DNA from: Nocardia amamiensis NBRC 102102
GTDB taxonomy: Bacteria; Actinomycetota; Actinomycetes; Mycobacteriales; Mycobacteriaceae
NCBI RefSeq assembly: GCF_001612745.1
Contig: NZ_BDBA01000126.1
Coordinates: 1-38,256 of the forward strand
DNA: 38,256 nucleotides
Direction of reading: 5' to 3'
The position numbers and the translations under genes are program-made. Positions within the stretch are counted from its first letter, which is position 1, and every line of letters begins with the position of its first letter. Below, one piece after another: positions 7,827-15,812 of the stretch. Below the pieces are notes generated by a model that saw only the letters and a list, made by a program, of their open reading frames with translations, was not told the origin of the DNA and ran no database searches.

Positions 7827-8882
7827 CTACCAGGTGCGAGTCGCGCCGGTTTCGAGCTTCCGGCCCTTGTGCCGCCAGTGCGGCTCCTTGTCGACCGTGC
7901 GTTCGGTGATATGACGCAGGCTGCGGATCACCGATCCGTAGAGCCCGGATGCGGTGGAGGAGAACTTTCCGCCGGGGGGTTCGTCCATGAACGGCATGAA
8001 CTTGTCGGGGAAGCCCGGCATGGTGCAGCCGATGCAGATGCCGCCCACGTTCGGGCAGCCGCCCAGCCCGTTCATCCACCCGCGTTTGGGCACGTTGCAC
8101 TTCACCACCGGGCCCCAGCAGCCCAGCTTGACCAGGCACGTCGGTGACCCGTACTCGGTGGCGAATTCGCCCTGCTCGTAGTAGCCCGCGCGGTCGCAGC
8201 CCTCGTGCACGGTCGCGCCGAACAGCCATTTCGGCCGCAGCGCTTCATCGAGCGGGATCATCGGCGCCTGTCCGGTCGCCATGTAGAGCAGGTAGGTCAG
8301 CGTCTCCGACAAGTTGTCCGGCTGGATGGGGCAGCCGGGCACGCAGATGATCGGAATGCCCGCCTTGCTCTTCCACTCCCAGCCGAGATAGTCGGGAACG
8401 CCCATCGCACCGGTCGGATTACCGGCCATCGCATGGATGCCGCCGTAGGTCGCGCAGGTGCCCGCCGCCACGATGGCGGTCGCCTTCGGCGCGAGACGAT
8501 CCAGCCATTCGCTGGTCGTCACGGGCTGACCGGTGTCGGGGTTGTTGCCGAACCCGCACCAGTAGCCTTCCTCCTTGAGTCGCTCGTTCGGGATGGATCC
8601 CTCGACCACCAGGACGAACGGCTCGAGTTCGCCGCGGTCGGCCTTGAAGAACCACTCCAGGAAATCGTCGGCGCCGCCGTTGGGACCGCACTCGAAGTCG
8701 ATGAGCGGCCAGTGCACGGCGATCTTCGGCAGACCGGGTAGCGCGCCGAGCGCGATTTCTTCGATGCTCGGCTGGGTGGCGGCGGTCAGGGCGACCGAGT
8801 CACCGTCACAACTGAGTCCTGCATTGATCCACAGAACGTGGATCAACGTTTCTTCGGCTTGTACTGCTTCCTGAGTGGGCAT
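7827..8882 (-). CDS. hhyS: Group 1h [NiFe]-hydrogenase small subunit
   Basis: This is the 351-residue Fe-S subunit that carries electrons away from the active site. It has no Tat (RRxFxK) leader, so the enzyme should stay on the cytoplasmic side. The N-terminus reads LSCDGDS (C25, D28): the usual CxxC of the proximal cluster becomes C-x-x-D. A 3Cys-1Asp proximal cluster is known for the Ralstonia eutropha actinobacterial-type hydrogenase. Further cluster motifs are GTCATYGG, PGCPIQPDN, HEGCDR, LGCWGP and the cysteine pair in GGICIGCTMPGF. An upstream in-frame start would add nine residues (MVRCGRWRG). I prefer ATG 8882, which has GGAAGG upstream. Confidence 0.95.
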   Translation of the reverse strand: MPTQEAVQAEETLIHVLWINAGLSCDGDSVALTAATQPSIEEIALGALPGLPKIAVHWPLIDFECGPNGGADDFLEWFFKADRGELEPFVLVVEGSIPNERLKEEGYWCGFGNNPDTGQPVTTSEWLDRLAPKATAIVAAGTCATYGGIHAMAGNPTGAMGVPDYLGWEWKSKAGIPIICVPGCPIQPDNLSETLTYLLYMATGQAPMIPLDEALRPKWLFGATVHEGCDRAGYYEQGEFATEYGSPTCLVKLGCWGPVVKCNVPKRGWMNGLGGCPNVGGICIGCTMPGFPDKFMPFMDEPPGGKFSSTASGLYGSVIRSLRHITERTVDKEPHWRHKGRKLETGATRTW

Positions 8883-8968
8883 ACCTCGCCACCTTCCGCA
8901 GCGGACCACCGGGGGCCGAATCTCACCTTTCTCGAAGAAGGGGTCACCCGGAGATGTGATCCTGATCG

Positions 8969-9820
8969 CTATATGTTAGCTCGCTCGGTGGCTCGGTCGA
9001 GAGCCGCCGAACCGGCCACGCGGCGTTGCGCGGCCAGCCAGTCGTACCAGTGCGACAGGCCTGCACCGCTGGTCACCGACAGCGGTAGGACCTCGACGCC
9101 GGGGTGTATCGCGGCGATGTATTCCCGGCATCGGTCCAGGTCGAAGTCGACGTAGGGCAGCAGGTCGATCTTGTTCACCAGCACCAGTCCCGCTGCCTGG
9201 AACATGTGCGGGTATTTCAGTGGTTTGTCGGTGCCTTCGGTGACCGAGATGACCACCACCTTCTCGTGTTCCCCCAGATCGAACAGCGCCGGACAGACCA
9301 GGTTTCCGACGTTCTCCACCAGCAGCACAGTGCCCGGCGCGGGATCGAGCGTCTCCAGCGCGCGGTACATCATCTCGGCGTCCAGGTGACAGCCCGCGCC
9401 GGTGTTGATCTGCACGACCCGGCAGCCGGTGGCGGTGATCCGTTCGGCGTCCAGCATCGTCGCCTGGTCGCCCTCGATCACCGCGATCGGGGACTGGCCG
9501 GACTCGCGGATGGTGCGCTCCAGCAGAGTGGTCTTGCCCGCGCCCGGTGAGCTGGTGAGGTTCAGCGCGACGATGTTGCGTTCGGCCAGCCAGGCCCGGT
9601 TGCGCTGGGCCAGTTCGTCGTTCTTGGCCAGAACCTTCAGCTCCAGGCTGACCGTCTCGGTGGCGGGCGGATGCACGTGGTCGCCGTGCTGGTGATGGTG
9701 CTCGTGTGCGTGCTGATGGTTTGCCGAGTGGGCGTGGTCGTGCCCGTCATCGTGTTGATGGTCGTGCGGGACGTGGATCACCGCGGTGGTGTCGTCGCCG
9801 CATCCGCAGGTTGCACACAT
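8969..9820 (-). CDS. hypB: HypB nickel-insertion GTPase
   Basis: This 283-residue GTPase loads nickel into the large subunit together with HypA. The N-terminus MCATCGCG is the high-affinity CxxCGC nickel site. A histidine-rich stretch follows (about residues 16-50, roughly half His), typical of nickel-storing HypB. The P-loop SPGAGKTT is at 91-98, with EGDQATMLDAERI and NTGAGCHLD (metal-binding Cys/His) next and the NKIDL base-recognition motif later. Its 5' end overlaps hypA by 43 bp. The long His stretch suggests that this host buffers nickel, perhaps because supply is limiting. An 86-bp gap separates it from hhyS. Confidence 0.96.
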   Translation of the reverse strand: MCATCGCGDDTTAVIHVPHDHQHDDGHDHAHSANHQHAHEHHHQHGDHVHPPATETVSLELKVLAKNDELAQRNRAWLAERNIVALNLTSSPGAGKTTLLERTIRESGQSPIAVIEGDQATMLDAERITATGCRVVQINTGAGCHLDAEMMYRALETLDPAPGTVLLVENVGNLVCPALFDLGEHEKVVVISVTEGTDKPLKYPHMFQAAGLVLVNKIDLLPYVDFDLDRCREYIAAIHPGVEVLPLSVTSGAGLSHWYDWLAAQRRVAGSAALDRATERANI

Positions 9821-10152
9821 GACTCACTCACCTCCATCGATCGGATTCGCAGCTCGCGCCCGGAGCGGATGTCGACATCGGCGCTACCGCAGGAACACAG
9901 CAGGATGGGATCGGCGAGCCGGAATTCGGCTCCGCAGGTCCGGCATGCCGCGACGCCGGGAATCTCCACCAGGATCAGATCCGCACCATCGGCCACGGTG
10001 TCCTCGGCCGCGACTTCGAAGCAGAATCGCATGGCCTCGGGCACGACGGCGCACAGTGCGCCGACCTCGACGGTGACGGCGTACACCCGTCGTCCCGCCG
10101 CATGCTCGCAGACGGCGTCGATGACGCTCTGGGTGATCGCCATTTCGTGCAT
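9778..10152 (-). CDS. hypA: HypA nickel chaperone
   Basis: This 124-residue protein starts MHEMAITQSV; His2 and Glu3 belong to the conserved nickel site. The zinc domain uses C70-x2-C73 and C86-x-C88. The second pair has one residue between the cysteines where many family members have two. HypA passes nickel to the large subunit with HypB. An upstream in-frame start exists but would place extra residues before the conserved MHE, so ATG 10152 is right. The last 14 codons overlap hypB. This is the first gene of the hydrogenase operon, so its promoter should lie in 10153-10384. Confidence 0.95.
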   Translation of the reverse strand: MHEMAITQSVIDAVCEHAAGRRVYAVTVEVGALCAVVPEAMRFCFEVAAEDTVADGADLILVEIPGVAACRTCGAEFRLADPILLCSCGSADVDIRSGRELRIRSMEVSESCVQPADAATTPPR

Positions 10153-10286
10153 CGCGACCTCGATTCCTCGAGCGGACCCTTCTGAGGCTACTCCCGGGCA
10201 AACATGACGCGGGCCGAATCTATCGATGCTCCCGCGAACCGATACTCCGACGTGCAAGGCCCATGACGGGCGGTAAACCGGGCGTG

Positions 10287-10313
10287 GCCGAGACGCTCCT
10301 CATTGGTCTCGGC
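10287..10313. promoter_or_regulatory. Inverted repeat between hypA operon and PepSY gene
   Basis: Perfect 8-bp arms GCCGAGAC and GTCTCGGC are separated by 11 bp. The repeat lies 135 bp upstream of the hypA start and 72 bp downstream of the PepSY gene stop, both on the minus strand. It could be an operator for the hydrogenase operon or a terminator hairpin for the PepSY gene; there is no T-run to settle this. No other structure is evident in 10153-10384. Confidence 0.4.
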
Positions 10314-10384
10314 TGCCCGGTAGCAACGCCTGCTGCATACCCGAACCGCTCTGCGTCACACGTCTCGGGAGGGGTCGCACAGAA

Positions 10385-10756
10385 TCAGTCGTGGTTGACC
10401 TTCGCGAGCACATTGCCGCTGTTGGCATCGATGGTCACCTCGTGCTCCACACCGTCGGGCGTGGTGAGCTCGACCTCCCACACCGGGGTGCCGCGATCGG
10501 TGTCGAGTTCGGCGGAGTCGACGCGTCCGCCGGGCACCGCCTCGACCGCCTTATCGATGGCCTGCTGCTGGTTTATGCCCGGGTCCGCGACCAGCGACCA
10601 GTCCCGCGCGGAGGGATGGAAGGCGACGGTGTGCTCATGGCCGCCGGTGGCGACGGCGCCGAGGGCGAAGCTCACGCCGGCGACGACCGCCGCGACGGCG
10701 GTGCCGAGGATGATCCAGCGAAGCCCGGCGTAGGCGCGGCGGAAAGCGGTTGTCAT
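10385..10756 (-). CDS. PepSY-domain membrane-anchored protein
   Basis: This 123-residue protein has a membrane helix at about residues 13-36 followed by an extracytoplasmic PepSY domain (INQQQAIDKAVEAVPGG, then WEVELTTPDGVEHEVTIDANSGNVL). PepSY domains often bind or inhibit peptidases or sense the envelope state. ATG 10756 has a strong AGGAGG site; an upstream in-frame start lacks one. It is divergent from the response regulator, and the shared 118-bp region holds repeats that look like that regulator's binding site. It is therefore a likely target and perhaps a feedback component of the kinase system. Such PepSY/two-component pairs are common in Actinobacteria. Confidence 0.85.
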   Translation of the reverse strand: MTTAFRRAYAGLRWIILGTAVAAVVAGVSFALGAVATGGHEHTVAFHPSARDWSLVADPGINQQQAIDKAVEAVPGGRVDSAELDTDRGTPVWEVELTTPDGVEHEVTIDANSGNVLAKVNHD

Positions 10757-10814
10757 GGGAACCTCCTGCGGGAGTTGCGATCTCGAATACCGGGACCACT
10801 GTCGCAAGAGGAAG

Positions 10815-10841
10815 CTGAAGGCGAGCTGAAGTCACCTGAAG
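10815..10841 (+). promoter_or_regulatory. Triple direct repeat CTGAAG, probable response-regulator operator
   Basis: CTGAAG occurs at 10815, 10826 and 10836, spaced 11 and 10 bp, so all lie on one face of the helix. OmpR/PhoB-type regulators bind direct repeats with about this period. The block lies between the divergent PepSY gene and the response regulator, ending 34 bp before the regulator's GTG. Binding here could control both genes. Confidence 0.65.
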
Positions 10842-10874
10842 ACCGTTTCAGCATCCATCTGCGACCCTTGGTGG

Positions 10875-11549
10875 GTGCGTTTGTTGATCGTCGAGGACGA
10901 AAAGCGGTTGGCTCTCACCCTCGCAAAAGGGTTGTCGGCCGAGGGATTTGCCGTGGACGTGGTGCACGACGGCACCGAGGGCCTGCATCTGGCGACCACC
11001 ACCGAGTACGACCTGGTCATCCTCGACATCATGCTGCCCGGCATGAACGGCTACCGGGTGTGCGCCGCGCTGCGCGCCGCGGGGAATGAGACGCCGGTGC
11101 TCATGCTCACCGCGAAGGACGGCGAATACGACGAGGCCGAAGGTTTGGACACCGGAGCCGACGACTACCTCAGCAAGCCGTTCTCCTACCTGGTGCTCTT
11201 GGCCCGCATCCGCGCCCTGCTGCGCCGCCGGACCCGCGGCGGCGCACGAGTTCTGCGCGTCGGCGATCTGATCGTGGATCCCGGCACGCGGACCTGTCGA
11301 CGCGGGACTCAGGACGTGCCGCTGACCGCCAAGGAATTCGCCGTCCTCGAGCAACTGGCCGTGCGCGCCGGGGAGGTGGTGTCGAAAGCCGATATCCTGC
11401 ACCATGTCTGGGACTTCGCCTACGACGGCGACCCGAACATCGTCGAGGTCTACATCAGCACGCTGCGCCGCAAGATCGACGCGCCGTTCGGGTGCCGGTC
11501 CATCACCACCGTCCGGGGCGCGGGCTACCGGCTGGCGGCCGAGGCGTGA
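10875..11549 (+). CDS. OmpR/PhoB-family response regulator
   Basis: This 224-residue regulator has a receiver domain (MRLLIVEDEKRL; phosphoacceptor D51 in LVILDIMLPG; MLTAKD; the switch lysine in LSKPF at about residue 101). A C-terminal winged helix follows (VPLTAKEFAVLEQLAVRAGEVVSKADIL, then EVYISTLRRKID and TTVRGAGYRL). The start is a GTG with a weak ribosome site, placed by the conserved N-terminus. Its stop overlaps the kinase GTG as GTGA. It is phosphorylated by the kinase at 11546 and probably acts at the CTGAAG repeats upstream. Target genes other than the PepSY gene are unknown; the hydrogenase operon is a nearby candidate. Confidence 0.95.
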   Translation: MRLLIVEDEKRLALTLAKGLSAEGFAVDVVHDGTEGLHLATTTEYDLVILDIMLPGMNGYRVCAALRAAGNETPVLMLTAKDGEYDEAEGLDTGADDYLSKPFSYLVLLARIRALLRRRTRGGARVLRVGDLIVDPGTRTCRRGTQDVPLTAKEFAVLEQLAVRAGEVVSKADILHHVWDFAYDGDPNIVEVYISTLRRKIDAPFGCRSITTVRGAGYRLAAEA

Positions 11550-13021
11550 GCGGCCGGTTACCCAGGCGGTCGTGGTGGCGATCGGTGCGGGCGCGCACCA
11601 CCGTCGCGGCGACAGCGGTGGTCGCGGTGGCGCTCACGGCGGCCGGGTTCGCGGTGCTGGCGGTGTTGCGGCACAACCTCGTCGAGAGCGCGAGCTTGCA
11701 GGCGGAAACCACCGCACGCGATGTGGCGGTCGAGCTCGCGGCGGCAGGCGACCCCGCCCGATTGACGCTGCCCGATGCCGAAGACCATCCGGTCCAAGTG
11801 GTTTCGGTCGACCGCCGAGTCCTGGCAGCCCCTCGAGAACTCCAAGGGAAGCCGCCGATAATCGACTTCGACCCCTACGCGAAGTCCCGCGACGACGAGG
11901 ACGACGACGAGGAGGAGCAGGACGAGGACGAGCGTGACGAGCAGAGTGCCTCGACGCCCGCCGATCCCGCGGCGGCCGAAGCTGAATTCGGTGACGTACG
12001 ACTGACGGTGGATGCCGAGGACGGACCCGAGCCGTTCCGGGTCGCCGCGCTCCCGGTGACCCTCCCGGACGGGCAGCCCGCAACCGTCTACGCGGGCGCC
12101 TCCCTGGAGACCGCCGACAGCGCGGTGGCGGACGCGCGGCAAGCCATGCTGATCGGCCTGTCACCCCTGCTCGTCGTAGTCGCCGCCGTGACCTGGTTGG
12201 TCACCCGGCGCGCCCTGCGTCCGGTGGAGGCGATCCGCGCGCAGCTCGCGGAGATCATGGACGGTGACCTCTCCCGCCGCGTTCCCGAACCCGGCTCACG
12301 CGACGAAATCGCCAGGCTGGCAACGACTACCAACGCCACGCTCGCCGCCCTGGAGGAATCCTCGGAGCGCCAACGCCAATTCATCGCCGACGCCGCCCAC
12401 GAACTACGCAGCCCCATCGCCAGCCTGCGCACACAACTCGAAGTGGCCCAAGCCCATCCGGACCTGTTGGAACTCGACGGCCTGATCGACGACACCATCC
12501 GCCTGGAGCACCTCGCCGCCGACCTCTTGCTGCTGGCTCGGCTCGACGCGGGCGAGCAACCACGCTCCGACCGCGTAGACCTGACCGCCCTCGTCCGCGA
12601 CGAACTGGCCCACCGCGTCGGCGACCGGATCGCCGTCGACATCGCAGTCCCCGACGAGCCGATTGTGGTCACCGGCAGCCGAACCCAGCTCGCCCGCGTC
12701 CTGGGCAACCTCGCCGACAACGCCCAGCGGCACGCCAAGAGCTCCATCCGCGTCGCCGTAGAACCCGACAGCGACGGACAAGTCCTGCTGACGGTCACCG
12801 ATGACGGCCCGGGTGTGCCGCCTGCCGAACGAGACCGCGTCTTCCAGCGATTCGTCCGGCTGGACGACGCCCGCACCCGCGACGAAGGTGGCGCGGGTCT
12901 GGGCCTGGCCATCGTCCGCGACGTCATCGAGCGACATGCGGGCACCATCCACGTCACCGACGGCGTGCCCGGCGGCGCCCACTTCGTCGTCAGCCTGCCC
13001 CAGCCCGCCGCTCGCGACTGA
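11546..13021 (+). CDS. Sensor histidine kinase with acidic extracytoplasmic domain
   Basis: This 491-residue HAMP-type kinase has membrane helices at about 17-42 and 198-220. The outside domain holds a very acidic run at 116-132 (DDEDDDEEEQDEDERDE), which could bind cations. A HAMP linker follows, then the H-box AADAAHELRSP variant with H285, the N-box NLADNAQRHAKS, DDGPG (G1) and GGAGLGLAIV (G2). GTG 11546 overlaps the regulator stop. The acidic run suggests sensing of a metal ion or of basic peptides at the cell surface, but the ligand is not known. Bases 12620-12813 (the ATP-binding domain) recur as a partial copy at 14651-14844. Confidence 0.94.
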   Translation: MSGRLPRRSWWRSVRARTTVAATAVVAVALTAAGFAVLAVLRHNLVESASLQAETTARDVAVELAAAGDPARLTLPDAEDHPVQVVSVDRRVLAAPRELQGKPPIIDFDPYAKSRDDEDDDEEEQDEDERDEQSASTPADPAAAEAEFGDVRLTVDAEDGPEPFRVAALPVTLPDGQPATVYAGASLETADSAVADARQAMLIGLSPLLVVVAAVTWLVTRRALRPVEAIRAQLAEIMDGDLSRRVPEPGSRDEIARLATTTNATLAALEESSERQRQFIADAAHELRSPIASLRTQLEVAQAHPDLLELDGLIDDTIRLEHLAADLLLLARLDAGEQPRSDRVDLTALVRDELAHRVGDRIAVDIAVPDEPIVVTGSRTQLARVLGNLADNAQRHAKSSIRVAVEPDSDGQVLLTVTDDGPGVPPAERDRVFQRFVRLDDARTRDEGGAGLGLAIVRDVIERHAGTIHVTDGVPGGAHFVVSLPQPAARD

Positions 13022-13173
13022 AGCCCGCGGACCCGAGTTTCACAGACCCGCCCTTGGTACTTCTCGGAATTACGCCGCATCGAGTTCAACACCGAAATCC
13101 CGCACTACCAGGCGACATCGATCCTCTTATCCACCGAACCGGGAACGGGTCAAACCGAGAAGTCGCGGTGCGG

Positions 13174-14016
13174 TCAGATGGACCTCGCGCGTCGTTCGAG
13201 TGCCGCAGATATCAAGGCGCGCACTTCATTTCCCGTTACGGACTGTTCGGCCAACGCGCCGAACGCGTGGCCGTAGAGAGCTACCTCCCGCGGCTTGGTG
13301 ATGGTTATCTCCGCCGTATGGCCCTCGACCTTCACTACTCGGTTGTCGAACATGACGAAGTTCTCGACAGCCGTCTTGGCCTCGGCCATCGCGGGAACGA
13401 TGCCCAGCGTCACACGTGGCATACCGATGATTGCACGAAGACGATCCAACTGTCCGACCATGACAGCATCAGTGCCCACCGTCGTATAAAGAGCTTGCTC
13501 AGCAATCAGGAAATGGAATCGATGCCCTCTTCGGTAGAGGACCTGTTGCCGTTCCATCCGCTTGGAAACGCCCGCTTCGACATCGTCGGGGACTTGGTAG
13601 AAGTCAATTCCATAGCGGAGGATAGCTTCCGCGTAATCCGCCGTCTGAAGTAGTCCAGGAACTACCTGGGGCTGCCAATTGCGTATCTGCCTTGCTTCGG
13701 CTTCGAGCTTGATTGATTGCTGCTGCCGCCGTTGCGTTCCGGAGGCGAGGATACGCTTCCAGTCCATGTAAGCGGAGTCGACATTGTGCAGGCTGGCAAG
13801 AAGGTCCTCCAGCTGGTCCCCCGTGCCCGCATGCTCGCAGTACGCCCGAATGTCCGCATCAGATGGTCGAAGTCTGCCGTACTCGATCTTCGATACCTTT
13901 GACTCGTGCCATCCTTCTCGGCGGGAAAGCTCTCGGCCTGTCAGCCCGGCGCGACGTCTGATCTCTCGGAGTCGCTTGCCGAGAGCCTCCCGTGCTTCTT
14001 GTGCCGAACTGGTCAC
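13174..14016 (-). CDS. XRE-family regulator with DUF5753 domain
   Basis: This 280-residue protein has a helix-turn-helix at about residues 10-65 (LGKRLREIRRRAGLTGRELSRREGW). A DUF5753 ligand or partner domain follows (QPQVVPGLLQTADYAEAIL, then LIAEQALYTTVG, VTLGIVP and FVMFDNRVVKVEGHTAEITI). GTG 14016 gives the usual family length; the longer open frame upstream has no conserved sequence. Members are abundant in Nocardia and Streptomyces and usually sit beside a DUF397 gene. Here no DUF397 gene is found; the divergent neighbour at 14222 is a different small protein. Base composition is less GC-rich than the hydrogenase region, suggesting later arrival. Confidence 0.88.
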   Translation of the reverse strand: MTSSAQEAREALGKRLREIRRRAGLTGRELSRREGWHESKVSKIEYGRLRPSDADIRAYCEHAGTGDQLEDLLASLHNVDSAYMDWKRILASGTQRRQQQSIKLEAEARQIRNWQPQVVPGLLQTADYAEAILRYGIDFYQVPDDVEAGVSKRMERQQVLYRRGHRFHFLIAEQALYTTVGTDAVMVGQLDRLRAIIGMPRVTLGIVPAMAEAKTAVENFVMFDNRVVKVEGHTAEITITKPREVALYGHAFGALAEQSVTGNEVRALISAALERRARSI

Positions 14017-14221
14017 CGGCGGAATTCGGTGAATGGTGCAGCCAGCGACCAGAGGCGCTCTTTTACTGTCCGGCAATGGGATACGATGCCGGGATCGGTG
14101 GTTACTGCAACGCCCGCTGGCCCGCCGTTCGCGTCGACCAGATTGAACGCGACCAGTGAGACCGCCTCTAATATTCGGGCCGTCACGGCTGACGAGTGCG
14201 AGCTGGGATAGGTTGGGTGAC

Positions 14222-14521
14222 ATGGCTTGGTCGAATGGAAGGCGCCGCTACGCCGAGTACTCGGGTCCGGTCAGCGTGCGCGATCGGGTCATCAGCGCGG
14301 TTCGAGCGCTGCCGCGCCCACGGATTGACCGACTGCACCCACAGGATTCAGGTGGCGGGTATTTGCTGCATCGAGAGTTGGGTTGGTGGACGGTGCGACC
14401 TGTCACTGGTACGGGTTCGCGCCGGTTCGTGAGCAAACCGAAGTACGCGACTCGGTCCATCGCTCGGGATGATCGCGAGGCCGCGATGACATGGATGGGC
14501 CTGCAACTGGGCCTGTACTGA
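14222..14521 (+). CDS. Small hypothetical protein divergent from XRE regulator
   Basis: This encodes 99 residues, basic and without a membrane segment or known motif (starts MAWSNGRRRYAEYSG, ends MTWMGLQLGLY). The ATG has only a weak ribosome site (GGTTGGGTGA). It is divergent from the DUF5753 regulator with about 205 bp between starts, so the regulator may control it. I do not recognise the family. The Trp/Tyr/Arg content looks like real protein and not a shadow frame, but this is modest support. Confidence 0.5.
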   Translation: MAWSNGRRRYAEYSGPVSVRDRVISAVRALPRPRIDRLHPQDSGGGYLLHRELGWWTVRPVTGTGSRRFVSKPKYATRSIARDDREAAMTWMGLQLGLY

Positions 14522-14650
14522 CCGGAATCAGCTAGAGGCTTCCCAGGAGCCATCCCACTTCAGCAACAACTACAGCGTGGTCGGCCGCGCAACTCGGGGG
14601 CTGACCACCCTGAAATCGAACCCCACCCGACATTCCCTTCCGGACGGGGC

Positions 14651-14844
14651 GGCGACCGGATCGCCGTAAGCATCGCAGTCCCCGACGAGCCGATTGTGGT
14701 CACCGGCAGCCGAACCCAGCTCGCCCGCGTCCTGGGCAACCTCGCCGACAACGCCCAGCGGCACGCCAAGAGCTCCGTCCGTGTCGCCGTGAAACCCGGC
14801 AGCGACGGGCATGCCCTGCTGACGGTCACCGATGACGGCCCGGG
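14651..14844 (+). pseudogene. Duplicated fragment of a histidine kinase ATP-binding domain
   Basis: This 194-bp stretch matches 12620-12813 of the intact kinase in the same orientation at a constant offset of 2031, with no gaps and about eleven substitutions. It encodes the N-box (LGNLADNAQRHAKSS) and DDGPG region, but no H-box before it and no G2 motif after it. It cannot be a working kinase. The substitutions indicate either an old duplication or the remains of a close paralogue. The flanks (14522-14650 and 14845-14877) show no gene I can recognise. Confidence 0.9.
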
Positions 14845-14877
14845 CGGCGGCCCCGAGCAGAAGTCCGAGCGATGGTG

Positions 14878-15669
14878 TCAGCGCTTGTCACGCAAGCCTC
14901 CGGCAATCTGCTCGGTGATCTTGTCGCCACCGGTGTGGCGTCGGACGGATGCGGCCAGGCCGGGGGCGGCGCTGCCGACCAAGGCGACGAAGCGCAAGCT
15001 GAGCGGGGCCACGTCCACCTCGGCGAGGTTGCTTTCGATGGCTCGTACGGCTGCGCGCGCCACGTCCTGCGGCGAACGGGTGCCGATCCCGCGAGGCAGT
15101 GTCGCGCCGGAATCGGCGAACATGCCTGCGCCCCTGATGTAGCCGGGGAACACTGTCGAGACACCGACCTGGTGGGGCCGCATGTCCTCGCGTAGCGCGA
15201 GGGCGAAACCGCGCATCCCGAACTTGGTGGCGTTGTAGAGGGACATCTGCCCGGACGCGGCTTTTCCGGCCAGCGAGGAGATGAAGACCAGGTGACCGCG
15301 GCGCCGGGCGGCCATGCGTTGCCCGGCCAGCTTCGCCATCACGATAGGGGCGCGAAGATTGACATCGAGAGCGCGGTCGATCTCGTCGATCGAGTAGTCG
15401 GCCAGCAAACCGGTCGCGGGCAGCGCGGCGTTGGCGACGAGCACATCGATGTCGCCCGCCGCGTTCAACAGTTCCTCGATCCCGGCCCGGTCGGTCAGGT
15501 CGGCGGCGACGGCCCGGCCGCCCAGTTTCTCGGCCAGCGGCTCGAGCATATCCGTACGTCGCCCGGTGAGCACCACATCACCGCCGCGGGCAGCCATCTC
15601 CAGCGCCAGCGCCTGCCCGATCCCGCCGGTTGCTCCCGTCAACAACACTTTCGCGCCGCGCAGATCCAT
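14878..15669 (-). CDS. Short-chain dehydrogenase/reductase (SDR)
   Basis: This 263-residue classical SDR has the NAD(P)-binding TGATGGIG at 11-18, the NAA motif at 80-82 (where most members have NAG), catalytic Ser at 131/132 and the Y145-x3-K149 pair (YNATK). R37-R38 after the second strand (LTGRRTD) hints at NADPH. The substrate is not predictable from sequence. The gene follows the AraC-type regulator in the same direction after 143 bp and may be its target. Confidence 0.92.
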   Translation of the reverse strand: MDLRGAKVLLTGATGGIGQALALEMAARGGDVVLTGRRTDMLEPLAEKLGGRAVAADLTDRAGIEELLNAAGDIDVLVANAALPATGLLADYSIDEIDRALDVNLRAPIVMAKLAGQRMAARRRGHLVFISSLAGKAASGQMSLYNATKFGMRGFALALREDMRPHQVGVSTVFPGYIRGAGMFADSGATLPRGIGTRSPQDVARAAVRAIESNLAEVDVAPLSLRFVALVGSAAPGLAASVRRHTGGDKITEQIAGGLRDKR

Positions 15670-15812
15670 GTCACGTACTCCTATCGCGTGCTCTGCATGC
15701 AGGTCTCATGCGTCAGCCACAGCCGAAGGAGAAACGCGAGGGTCTTCGGCGGTAGATTCCACGCTGGGGCACGCCGTGAGAACAACTCGGCAACGGCGTG
15801 CACCTCGATGGG

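Noticed and set aside
8923..8940. Imperfect hairpin between hypB and hhyS as a terminator
   Set aside because: On the transcribed strand the stem has a mismatch and no T-run, and hypB-hhyS are expected to share a transcript.
13059..13163. 9-bp inverted repeat ACTTCTCGG/CCGAGAAGT spaced by 87 bp as ends of a mobile element
   Set aside because: The arms are short, there is no target duplication and no transposase. The enclosed DNA has a protein-like frame (YFSELRRIEFNTEIPHYQ) but no start or recognisable family.
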